Below, piece by piece: positions 7,386 to 13,875 of a stretch of 17,723 nucleotides of DNA (the stretch's first letter is position 1; every line of letters begins with the position of its first letter). The notes beneath the pieces were generated by a model. That model was not told the DNA's origin. It did no database searches and was given only the letters and a program-made list of their open reading frames with translations. The translations under genes and the position numbers were made by a program. The stretch is from CAZKCI01 sp964551475 (GTDB taxonomy: Bacteria > Auribacterota > Erginobacteria > Erginobacterales > CAZKCI01), in NCBI GenBank assembly GCA_964551475.1, contig CAZKCI010000073.1, positions 1-17,723 of the forward strand. The letters run 5' to 3'.

Positions 7386-7448
7386 CTACGATCACGCGTT
7401 CCGCGCCGCGGCGGGGTTCCGGAGCGGCGCGGGACACGATAGGCGAAA

Positions 7449-8255
7449 ATGACGGAAAGGTCAAACACCAAAAATATCGCCCGGGACATCCGGAAGTCGC
7501 TGGTCCGGATGCACACGGTAGGGTCCCATTTCGGATCGGCGATGTCGATCGTGGACATCCTGTCCGTGCTCTACTTCCGCATCCTGCGCATCGATTCGCC
7601 CTCCGATCCCGCCCGCGACCGATTCCTCCTCTCCAAGGGGCACGCCGCCTCCGCCTGGTATGCCACGCTGGCCCGCAAGGGGTTCTGTCCCCTGGAGCTA
7701 TTGGACAAATATGCCGCCAACGGCGGGCCGCTCTGCGGCCATCCGGTCCGGGGGGCGATCCCCGGGATCGAGGCCTCCACCGGCTCCCTCGGACACGGTC
7801 TTCCCATCGGGGCCGGGATGGCCTGGGCGGCGCGGAACGACGGGACGGGCGCCCGGGTTTTCGTCCTGATGGGGGATGGCGAGGTCCAGGAAGGGTCGGT
7901 CTGGGAGGCGGCGATCCTGGCCGCGCGGCTCCAGCTCGAGAACCTCACCGCTATCATCGACGCCAACAACCTCCAGGGCTTCGACCGGGTGGAGAACATT
8001 CAGCCGATCCGAACCCTGCCCGGCAAGTTCGCCGCCTTCGGCTGGGGAGTGAAGGAGGTCGACGGCCACGATCATGAGGCGCTCTTCCGGGTCTTCTCCG
8101 CTCTGCCCTTCGCGGCGGGCAAGCCCTCGATGGTGATCGCCCACACGGTCAAGGGCAAGGGGATCAAGGACATGGAGGGCAAGTTAGAGTGCCACTATCT
8201 GTCCGTCCCCCGGGATAAAGTTGAGAAATACATCGAAGAACTCGGGGAGTACTAG
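7449..8255 (+). CDS. Transketolase, N-terminal (thiamine-diphosphate-binding) subunit
   Basis: These 268 residues correspond to the first half of a transketolase. They include GSHFGSAMS near 25, SKGH (62-65), GSLGHGL (112-118), the TPP/metal motif GDGE (142-145) completed by DANN (171-174), and HTVKGKG near the end. The C-terminal half is encoded separately by the gene at 8419, as in the split transketolases of many archaea and anaerobes. Together they move a two-carbon ketol unit between sugar phosphates with TPP and Mg2+. The ATG at 7449 follows TAGGCG, a weak ribosome binding site, and lies downstream of a good promoter. Next to sugar activation genes, the pair may supply a special pentose, heptose or branched sugar phosphate rather than serve the pentose phosphate pathway; this is inference. 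All expected TPP residues are present. Confidence 0.95.
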   Translation: MTERSNTKNIARDIRKSLVRMHTVGSHFGSAMSIVDILSVLYFRILRIDSPSDPARDRFLLSKGHAASAWYATLARKGFCPLELLDKYAANGGPLCGHPVRGAIPGIEASTGSLGHGLPIGAGMAWAARNDGTGARVFVLMGDGEVQEGSVWEAAILAARLQLENLTAIIDANNLQGFDRVENIQPIRTLPGKFAAFGWGVKEVDGHDHEALFRVFSALPFAAGKPSMVIAHTVKGKGIKDMEGKLECHYLSVPRDKVEKYIEELGEY

Positions 8256-8281
8256 GGTAAGAGGAGCCATAACTAATTATT

Positions 8282-8364
8282 GTAGGAGGGGCATTCCTGC
8301 CCCGATGCCCGGATCGCGACAGGTCCCGAAGAAGATTTCGGGATGGGGCAAATGTCGCTCCCAC
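8282..8364. repeat. REP/BIME-like cloverleaf with an extra hairpin inserted in one arm
   Basis: The outer stem GTAGGAG (8282-8288) pairs with CTCCCAC (8358-8364) with one G-T mismatch/wobble position. The left arm GGGGCA/TGCCCC (8288-8293, 8298-8303) has loop TTCC. The right arm GCGACA (8316-8321) pairs with TGTCGC (8353-8358), but its loop is 31 nt instead of about 4 and contains its own hairpin TCCCGAA/TTCGGGA (8324-8330, 8337-8343). GATGGGGCAAA occurs twice, at 8342-8352 and 8365-8375. Confidence 0.8.
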
Positions 8365-8418
8365 GATGGGGCAAAGCGAGCTGCGCGCATGAGCGTGTAG
8401 CGTATTGTAAAGACGTAT

Positions 8419-9360
8419 ATGAGAAACGCCTTCATCAACACACTTATGCTCCTGGCCGAGAAGGAGGAGCGGATCTACCTGCTCACCGGCGACGCCGGCT
8501 TCACCATCCTGGAGCGGTTCATCGAGAAGTTCCCCGGCCGCTATCTGAACGTGGGGATCGCCGAGGCGAACCTGATCGGCGTGGCGGCGGGACTGGCCCT
8601 CTCCGGGAAGATCGTCTTCTGCTATTCGATCATCCCCTTCGTCACCATGCGCTGTTTCGAGCAGGTCCGGGTCGACCTCTGCTATCAGAAGCTCCCGGTG
8701 AAGCTGGTCGGCGTGGGCGAGGGCGTGACCTACGGCACCGCCGGCGCCACCCACCACGCGATCGAGGACATCGCGATCATGCGGGCTCTCCCCAACATGA
8801 CCGTGATCTGCCCCGGGGACCCCTTCGAGATGGAGAACGCGGTCGCCGCCTCGCTCGCTCTCTCCGGGCCCTGCTACATACGCCTCGGGAAATCGGGCGA
8901 AGCGAAGATCCACGCCTCTCGGGAGATCGGCTTCACCCTGGGGCGGGGGATCAAGGTCCGCGAGGGGCAGGGCGCGGTCCTCATCTCCACCGGGAACATG
9001 CTCCCGGCCGCCGCCGAGATCTGCCGGAAGCTCGCCGAGCGCGGCTTCCAGCCGGGGCTCGTCAGCATGCACACGGTCAAGCCGATCGACCGCGACCTGA
9101 TCCAGGCGCTCCCCGCCCGCTACCGCCTGGTGGCCACGCTGGAGGAGCACAACGTCATCGGGGGGCTCTCGAGCGCGGTGGGAGACGTGATCCTGGAGGA
9201 GCAGCTTCCCCTGCGTCTCATCAAGTTCGCCATTCCCGACCGCTATGCCTGCGTGGCGGGGAGCCAGGAGTATCTCCGCAAGGACTTCGGCCTGGCGACC
9301 GACGATATCCTCGCCCGCCTCGAGCAGGAGATGAGGAGATCGGGGATAACCGATAAGTAA
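8419..9360 (+). CDS. Transketolase, C-terminal (pyrimidine-binding) subunit
   Basis: These 313 residues form the second half of the split transketolase. They cover the pyrimidine-binding domain with the catalytic Glu in VGIAEANLIG (E49) and the GDAGF start of that domain (24-28). HHAIEDIAIMRALPNM follows near 114-130, and then the transketolase C-terminal domain with a typical LEEHNVIGGLSSAV segment. It must pair with the product of the gene at 7449 to form the active site. The two genes are 163 bp apart, and the gap is mostly occupied by a cloverleaf repeat, which is an unusually long spacer for subunits of one enzyme. The ribosome binding site is weak. The ATG was chosen because the protein then starts in line with the domain. 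Relatives include 1-deoxyxylulose-5-phosphate synthase halves, but the split and length favour transketolase. Confidence 0.95.
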   Translation: MRNAFINTLMLLAEKEERIYLLTGDAGFTILERFIEKFPGRYLNVGIAEANLIGVAAGLALSGKIVFCYSIIPFVTMRCFEQVRVDLCYQKLPVKLVGVGEGVTYGTAGATHHAIEDIAIMRALPNMTVICPGDPFEMENAVAASLALSGPCYIRLGKSGEAKIHASREIGFTLGRGIKVREGQGAVLISTGNMLPAAAEICRKLAERGFQPGLVSMHTVKPIDRDLIQALPARYRLVATLEEHNVIGGLSSAVGDVILEEQLPLRLIKFAIPDRYACVAGSQEYLRKDFGLATDDILARLEQEMRRSGITDK

Positions 9361-9410
9361 GAAGTCAGAAGCTCACAATAGGCTGAAGGCTGAAGGAAAA
9401 GCCAGACCCC

Positions 9411-9445
9411 TGAACCGTGAACCCTGAACCTTGAACCGTGAACCA
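9411..9445. repeat. Five perfect tandem heptamers TGAACCN containing a start codon
   Basis: Five consecutive units (TGAACCG, TGAACCC, TGAACCT, TGAACCG, TGAACCA) fill 9411-9445. The GTG start assigned to radical SAM enzyme 1 (9438) spans the last two units. A second 7-base tandem, GGCTGAA twice, lies at 9381-9394. Confidence 0.9.
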
Positions 9446-10541
9446 TAGATCTCTCGAACTGAAACGTTACTGGGACCGCGCGCGGACCCTCTCCTCCATG
9501 CTGGCGATCAAGGCCATGGGGAAGCCGCGCTATCCCTTCTACGTCAACCTGGTCATCAACTCGCGCTGCAACTTGAAATGCTCCTACTGCTTCGGGCGCT
9601 ACTCCAGCCGGAAAAGGCCTGACTGGGCCTGGGAAGACCTGAAGATCCTGATCGACGACCTCCACCGCCGGGGGACCCGCTACATCCTGGTCCAGGGCGG
9701 CGAGCCTCTTTTGCACCAGGACCTGGGCAAGATCCTGCGCTACAGCGTCGAGAAGGGGATCGTGACGGCGCTGGTCACCAACGGGACGCTGCCCGACCGC
9801 ATCCGCGAGATCCCCGAGATCGCCCTGATGGACAACATCTGCTTCTCGCTGGACGGCAACCGCGAGGGAAACGACATCGTGCGGGGGAAGGGGACCTTCG
9901 ACAAGGTGATGGAGTCGATCCGGGTGGTCAAGGAGGTACACCGGGCGCCGGTCCGGATCAACTCGACCATCAGCCGCTACACCATCGGAGACCTCGACTT
10001 CTTCGCCGAGATGGTGAGGAACCTGCGCCTGGAGTGGGGGATCAACTTTCTTTTCAAGGGGGACGAGAAGCTGGGCGAGGAGTCGATGGCGCCGGCGGAC
10101 GAGGAGGTCCGGGAGTTTGGCCGCCGTTTCATCGAGTACATTCAAAAAGGCTATCCGATCTTCACCACCTCCAAGGTGGTCCGCTATGTCCTCGGCTGGC
10201 CGGTCCCCTACGCCAAGAAGTTCCTCAACCGCGAGGACGCCGGGAAGCTTCTGGGGAAGAAGGCGATCGAGTGCCAGTACGGGAACTACGAGCTGGTGAT
10301 CGACGAGGACGGACGGGTCTACCCCTGCCAGGGGATGCAGGGCGTCTTCGACGCCAAGAACCTGAAGGAGGTCGGCTTCGACGCCGCCTTCGATCACTTG
10401 AAGACCAAGCCCTGTTACACCTGCTATCTCACCTCCCTGATCAACACCTCGGCGATGATCAACTGGGACCTGGGCGTGATCGGGGAGACGGTCTTCGGCA
10501 CCTTCCGCAGCCGCCTGCGCCAGGGGACCGCGGCGGGCTGA
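9438..10541 (+). CDS. Radical SAM enzyme 1 with Twitch-type auxiliary cluster
   Basis: This 367-residue protein has the radical SAM cluster motif C44-xxx-C48-xx-C51 (RCNLKCSYC) and GGEPLL (87-92) for SAM binding. A C-terminal C279-x12-G-x4-C297 followed by C326-xx-C329 fits the CX9-15GX4C signature of SPASM/Twitch domains with one auxiliary 4Fe-4S cluster. Radical SAM enzymes cleave SAM to a 5'-deoxyadenosyl radical; Twitch members include dehydrogenases such as BtrN. It is paralogous to the enzymes at 12719 and 13876, sharing VLGWPVPYAK (251-260) and a hydrophobic tail. The GTG start lies in a heptamer repeat without a ribosome binding site. Alignment with the 12719 paralog places the start near here; ATG at 9498 is a shorter alternative. 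The GT2 gene begins 25 bp downstream, so the two are probably co-transcribed. The substrate is unknown. Confidence 0.92.
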   Translation: MNHRSLELKRYWDRARTLSSMLAIKAMGKPRYPFYVNLVINSRCNLKCSYCFGRYSSRKRPDWAWEDLKILIDDLHRRGTRYILVQGGEPLLHQDLGKILRYSVEKGIVTALVTNGTLPDRIREIPEIALMDNICFSLDGNREGNDIVRGKGTFDKVMESIRVVKEVHRAPVRINSTISRYTIGDLDFFAEMVRNLRLEWGINFLFKGDEKLGEESMAPADEEVREFGRRFIEYIQKGYPIFTTSKVVRYVLGWPVPYAKKFLNREDAGKLLGKKAIECQYGNYELVIDEDGRVYPCQGMQGVFDAKNLKEVGFDAAFDHLKTKPCYTCYLTSLINTSAMINWDLGVIGETVFGTFRSRLRQGTAAG

Positions 10542-10566
10542 CCCGACCCCCCGCGACGGAGTTCAT

Positions 10567-11343
10567 ATGGCTGATCCCGGACAGACGGTCGATCTCTCCA
10601 TCATCATGCCCGCCCTCAACGAGGCGGGGAACATCGAGAGCGCCGCCTGGAGAACCCTTCGGTCCTTCGACCGCTTCGGTGTCAAGGGGGAGGTGATCGT
10701 GGTCAACGACGGCTCCTCCGATTCCACCCCGAGACTGGTGGAGGCGCTGGCGGCGAAAGAGGGAAAGGGGCGGGTGCGCCTGATCGCCCACGACCGCCCG
10801 CGGGGGGTGGGGGCGTCCTTCCGGGACGGGCTCAGGGAAGCGAAGGGCGAGGTGGTCGCCTTCATGCCCGGCGACGACGAGAACGACCCCTCCGAGATCG
10901 TCCGCTATCTGCCCCTGATGAAGGAGGTGGACCTGGTCGTCCCCTTCGTCTTCAACCGCTCGGTGCGCGCCCCGGGAAGAAATGTCCTCTCCTTCCTCTA
11001 CCGGACGATCATCAACCTGTCCTTCGGGGTTAATTTCAATTACACCAACGGGACGGTCCTCTACCGGCGTTCCCTCCTGGCCGATCGCCCCAACCGGAGC
11101 GACGGTTTTTTCTTCCAGACCGAGAACGTGGTCCGCTCCGCCCGGGCGGGCTACCTTTTCGCCGAGGTCCCCTACCGGCTGGACGTGAGAAGGGGCGGGG
11201 GCTCCAAGGCCGTCTCCCTCAAGTCGCTTAAGGCGGTGACACGGGATTTTCTGCGGCTCTTCGGCGAGATCCACGGGGGGAGCGGGAAGGCAGAGCTTGC
11301 TTCCGGATCAGTCTCGGCGCAAAGAAGAAACACGGGCACATAG
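10567..11343 (+). CDS. Family 2 glycosyltransferase (dolichol-phosphate-sugar synthase-like)
   Basis: This 258-residue protein has a GT-A fold: SIIMPALNEAGNIE (11-24), the nucleotide-binding NDGSSDST (47-54) and the metal-binding acidic cluster DDEND (103-107). The sequence resembles polyprenyl/dolichol-phosphate mannosyl- or glucosyltransferases. No C-terminal membrane anchor is seen, so it would act at the inner face of the membrane, probably loading a sugar onto polyprenyl phosphate. That product is the usual donor for GT-C enzymes such as the membrane proteins in this window. CGGAG ending at 10561 gives a good ribosome binding site 5 nt before the ATG, and the gene sits between radical SAM enzymes 1 and 2 in the same direction. 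The last 20 residues (GSGKAELASG onward) are low in conserved character and end just before a REP-like element. The fold is certain; donor and acceptor are not. Confidence 0.93.
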   Translation: MADPGQTVDLSIIMPALNEAGNIESAAWRTLRSFDRFGVKGEVIVVNDGSSDSTPRLVEALAAKEGKGRVRLIAHDRPRGVGASFRDGLREAKGEVVAFMPGDDENDPSEIVRYLPLMKEVDLVVPFVFNRSVRAPGRNVLSFLYRTIINLSFGVNFNYTNGTVLYRRSLLADRPNRSDGFFFQTENVVRSARAGYLFAEVPYRLDVRRGGGSKAVSLKSLKAVTRDFLRLFGEIHGGSGKAELASGSVSAQRRNTGT

Positions 11344-11349
11344 TAATCC

Positions 11350-11413
11350 GTGGGAGCGACATTCCTGTCGCGATCCGGGTCGGCTCGGATCGGGGCAGGA
11401 ATGCCCCTCCCAC
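11350..11413. repeat. REP/BIME-like cloverleaf, best-formed copy
   Basis: The outer stem GTGGGAG pairs with CTCCCAC. The left arm GCGACA/TGTCGC (11356-11361, 11366-11371) has loop TTCC. A central stem CGATCC/GGATCG (11371-11376, 11387-11392) follows. The right arm GGGGCA/TGCCCC (11392-11397, 11402-11407) has loop GGAA. The left half resembles the reverse complement of the right half, so the element is two REP units head to head. It begins 6 bp after the GT2 stop codon. Confidence 0.88.
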
Positions 11414-11429
11414 AATGAGCGGAGACGCG

Positions 11430-12536
11430 ATGCAGAAACTCGTCCTCGACGGGCACAAGCTGATGTGGCACCGGGACCGGGTCAAGGCCTGGCTCGCGGG
11501 GGAGCGGATCGCCCCCATCACCATCGACTGCGCGCTCACTCGGCGCTGCAACTATTCCTGCGTCTACTGCTACGGGAAGCTCCAGCTCCACGACGAGCAG
11601 AGGATGACCCGGGAGGTGATCGTCCGCTTTCTCGACGACGCCGCCGAGATCGGGGTGAAGGCGATCTCGCTCGTCTCCGACGGCGAGTCCACTTGCTCCC
11701 CCTACCTCTACGACGCGATCCTGAGGGGCAAGGCCAACGGCCTGGACATGGCGCTGGGGACCAACGGCTACCTCCTGCAGATCGAGCGCCTGGAGGAGAT
11801 CCTTCCCGCTCTCACCTATCTCCGCTTCAACATCTCGGCGGGGGAGAGAGCGCGCTACGCCCAGGTGATGGGCTGCCGGGAGGAGTGCTTCGACCGGGTG
11901 ACCGGGATCATCCGGGAGGCCTCCCGGATCAAGCGGGAAAAGAAGCTCGCCGTCACGCTGGGCCTCCAGATGGTGCTTTTGCCCGACTACGCCGACCAGA
12001 TCCTCCCGCTGGCCCGCCTGGGGAAGGAGCTGGGGGCCGATTACACCGTGATCAAGCACTGCTCGGACGACGAGCTGCACACGCTGGGCGTGGACTACTC
12101 CCGCTACTTCGCCCTCACCGAGACGCTGAAGGCGGCCGAGGCCCTCTCCACCGACGACTACCTGGTCAAGGCCAAGTGGTCGAAGATCCTGAGCGGGGGG
12201 GGGAGAAAATACTCGCGCTGTTACGGCGCGCCCTTCATGCCCCAGTTCTCGGGCTCGGGGCTGGTCGCACCCTGCGGGATGCTCTTCAACAGCCGCTACC
12301 GGGAGAAGTTCCACATCGGCAACATCATCGACACCTCCTTCAAGGAGCTCTGGAAGAGCGACCGCTACTGGGAAGTGATGGACTACATCGCCTCCGAGAA
12401 GTTCGACGCCCGCACCGACTGCGCCTGCCTCTGCCTCCAGCACAAGATCAACGAGTTCCTCTGGGACGTGAAACAGGGAACGATCGATCTCAATGCGCCG
12501 GTGGGAGATCCGCCCGATCACCTAAACTTTATCTAA
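11430..12536 (+). CDS. Radical SAM enzyme 2, divergent member with C-terminal CxCxC
   Basis: I choose the ATG at 11430 (368 residues) because GGAG at 11421-11424 lies 5 nt upstream. The in-frame ATG at 11415 touches the end of the REP-like element and lacks a ribosome binding site. The cluster motif is C40-xxx-C44-xx-C47 (RCNYSCVYC). Where the paralogs have GGEP, this one has SDGE (83-86). The C-terminal C264-x12-G-x4-C282 matches SPASM/Twitch, and the final motif is C331-x-C333-x-C335 instead of CX2C, near FKELWKSDRYWEVM, a segment common in SPASM proteins. It lacks the Trp-Pro motif of the other three. It is therefore a separate branch that probably does different chemistry or acts on a different substrate. 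It lies between GT2 and radical SAM enzyme 3. The substrate is unknown, and the family is certain. Confidence 0.92.
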   Translation: MQKLVLDGHKLMWHRDRVKAWLAGERIAPITIDCALTRRCNYSCVYCYGKLQLHDEQRMTREVIVRFLDDAAEIGVKAISLVSDGESTCSPYLYDAILRGKANGLDMALGTNGYLLQIERLEEILPALTYLRFNISAGERARYAQVMGCREECFDRVTGIIREASRIKREKKLAVTLGLQMVLLPDYADQILPLARLGKELGADYTVIKHCSDDELHTLGVDYSRYFALTETLKAAEALSTDDYLVKAKWSKILSGGGRKYSRCYGAPFMPQFSGSGLVAPCGMLFNSRYREKFHIGNIIDTSFKELWKSDRYWEVMDYIASEKFDARTDCACLCLQHKINEFLWDVKQGTIDLNAPVGDPPDHLNFI

Positions 12537-12581
12537 CCGCGAATATCCACGAACTGACTCGGCTGGGCCCTGCCACTGATG

Positions 12582-12665
12582 TCCACGAATTTACACGAAT
12601 TTTCACGAATTATTGGTCCGGTGTTCGGTGGTCGTTATTCGTGCAAATTCGTGGAAATTCGTGGA
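12582..12665. repeat. Long inverted repeat of period-10 CACGAATTT units
   Basis: The arms 12582-12610 and 12637-12665 are inverted copies matching at 27 of 29 positions, with a 26-nt loop. Each arm is three units of about 10 bases (TCCACGAATT, TACACGAATT, TTCACGAAT). A further degenerate unit lies at 12546-12554. The element fills most of the 182-bp gap between radical SAM enzymes 2 and 3; no other signal or small gene is seen in the gap. Confidence 0.88.
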
Positions 12666-12718
12666 AATCGGTCGCCGGGCCGGGCGCGGCAATTCGCAGT
12701 TAATAGTTCACCCCGATT

Positions 12719-13780
12719 ATGAAATCGAGCTTGGCTTACAAACGGGCAAGGATGTTCTGGAACATCCTCTACTGCCACCTGGTCAGCAAGCGCCAGCCGA
12801 TCAACGTCTACCTGGCGGTGACCAACCGCTGCAACCTGAAGTGCTACTACTGCTACGGGGAGTACGCCAACCGCCAGGACTGGCGCGAGTTCACCACCGG
12901 GGAGCTGCTCTCCCTGATCGACGGGCTCTGGCGGGAAGGCACCCGCCTCCTCCAGCTCCAGGGCGGCGAGCCGCTCCTGCGCGACGACATCGAGATCCTG
13001 ATCGACCGCGTCCGGGCCCGGGGGATGATCTGCGACCTGATCACCAACGGGACGCTGGTGGAAAAGAAGTTCGCCGCGGTGCGGAAGCTCGACTCGATCT
13101 GCATCAGCCTGGACGGACGGGAGGAGCTGAACGACCGGAACCGGGGGCAGGGGACTTTCGCCAAGACCCTGCGGGCGATCGAGATGTGCGCCGGGGCGGG
13201 CGTCCCCACCCGGATCAACGCCGTCCTCACCGCCCAGACCGATCCGGCCGACCTGCGTTTTCTGGCCGAGACCGCCCGGCGCGTGCAGGCCCTGCTCAAC
13301 TTCTCCCTCTCCTTCCAGTACGAGCCGCTCCGGGAGGGAGGCCCCCGCCATCACCTCGACGTCAGCGACGAGCAGGTGCGGGGATTTTTAAGGCAGATCA
13401 AGGATCTCCAATCGAAGCGTTTCCCGATCCAGTTCACGGGCCTCGCCCACAACCTGGCCCTGGTCTGGCCCTTCTCCTATCAGAAGCGGATGGCCGCCTC
13501 CGCCGAGCTCCCGCCCCGGCGCCCCTTTCCCAAGTGCTATCACGCCGACTACATCGTCTTCATCGACGGCGACGGGTCGGTCTACCCCTGCTGCAACTTC
13601 TGGGGCAAGCCGCGCTGGAACGTCCGCGAACACGGCCTCACCGCCTGCCTGAACAACCTGTCCCGCGAGGGCTGCGAGGCCTGCTACATCCTCTCCTATC
13701 TCGACCGGAACCTGATCTTCGGCCTGGCGCCGCGGACCCTTCTCCACTACGCCGCCCGCGCGCTCCGCGAATTGATATGA
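12719..13780 (+). CDS. Radical SAM enzyme 3 with Twitch-type auxiliary cluster
   Basis: This 353-residue protein has C38-xxx-C42-xx-C45 (RCNLKCYYC), GGEPLL (82-87), C273-x12-G-x4-C291 and C319-xx-C322, the same pattern as enzymes 1 and 4. It shares LVWPFSYQK (248-256) with enzyme 1's Trp-Pro motif and ends in a hydrophobic segment (LIFGLAPRTLLHYAARALREL) that may form an amphipathic membrane-associated helix. The nearest relative in the window is enzyme 1, judging from the N-terminus through GGEPLL. An extra Cys (C292) follows C291. The ATG has no ribosome binding site upstream (the preceding bases are repeat-like), but the start agrees with the paralogs. A REP-like element starts directly after its stop codon. 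The reaction and substrate are unknown; sugar, lipid or peptide modification are all possible. Confidence 0.92.
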   Translation: MKSSLAYKRARMFWNILYCHLVSKRQPINVYLAVTNRCNLKCYYCYGEYANRQDWREFTTGELLSLIDGLWREGTRLLQLQGGEPLLRDDIEILIDRVRARGMICDLITNGTLVEKKFAAVRKLDSICISLDGREELNDRNRGQGTFAKTLRAIEMCAGAGVPTRINAVLTAQTDPADLRFLAETARRVQALLNFSLSFQYEPLREGGPRHHLDVSDEQVRGFLRQIKDLQSKRFPIQFTGLAHNLALVWPFSYQKRMAASAELPPRRPFPKCYHADYIVFIDGDGSVYPCCNFWGKPRWNVREHGLTACLNNLSREGCEACYILSYLDRNLIFGLAPRTLLHYAARALRELI

Positions 13781-13845
13781 TGTGGGAGGGGCGTCTCGCC
13801 CCGATGCCTGCCGGCCGGGATCGCGTCGAGGACGGCGCTCCCACA
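13781..13845. repeat. REP/BIME-like cloverleaf directly after a stop codon
   Basis: The outer stem TGTGGGAG (13781-13788) pairs with CTCCCACA (13838-13845). The left arm GGGGCG/CGCCCC (13788-13793, 13797-13802) has a 3-nt loop. A central CGAT/ATCG (13802-13805, 13820-13823) follows, and the right arm is weak (CGTC/GACG). It begins at the base after the TGA of radical SAM enzyme 3. Confidence 0.85.
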
Positions 13846-13875
13846 TCCGAGCAAAGCAGAGCATACAGGAGATCG

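Noticed and set aside
7343..7558. 72-residue N-terminal extension of the leftward membrane protein
   Set aside because: It overlaps the transketolase start and the promoter region, is Arg-rich and does not look like a signal or membrane segment.
9411..9445. CRISPR array
   Set aside because: The TGAACCN units are direct heptamers without spacers, and no cas genes are present; the other repeats are likewise not CRISPR.
11415..11429. Earlier ATG for radical SAM enzyme 2
   Set aside because: It touches the REP-like element and lacks a ribosome binding site, while GGAG is ideally spaced for the ATG at 11430.
12537..12718. Possible RiPP precursor peptide between radical SAM enzymes 2 and 3
   Set aside because: The gap is mostly the CACGAATTT inverted repeat and contains no short frame with a ribosome binding site and peptide-like composition.
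12613..13875. N-terminal extension in frame with radical SAM enzyme 4
   Set aside because: It runs through radical SAM enzyme 3 in a shadow frame, is Pro/Arg-rich, and the ATG at 13876 has a good ribosome binding site.
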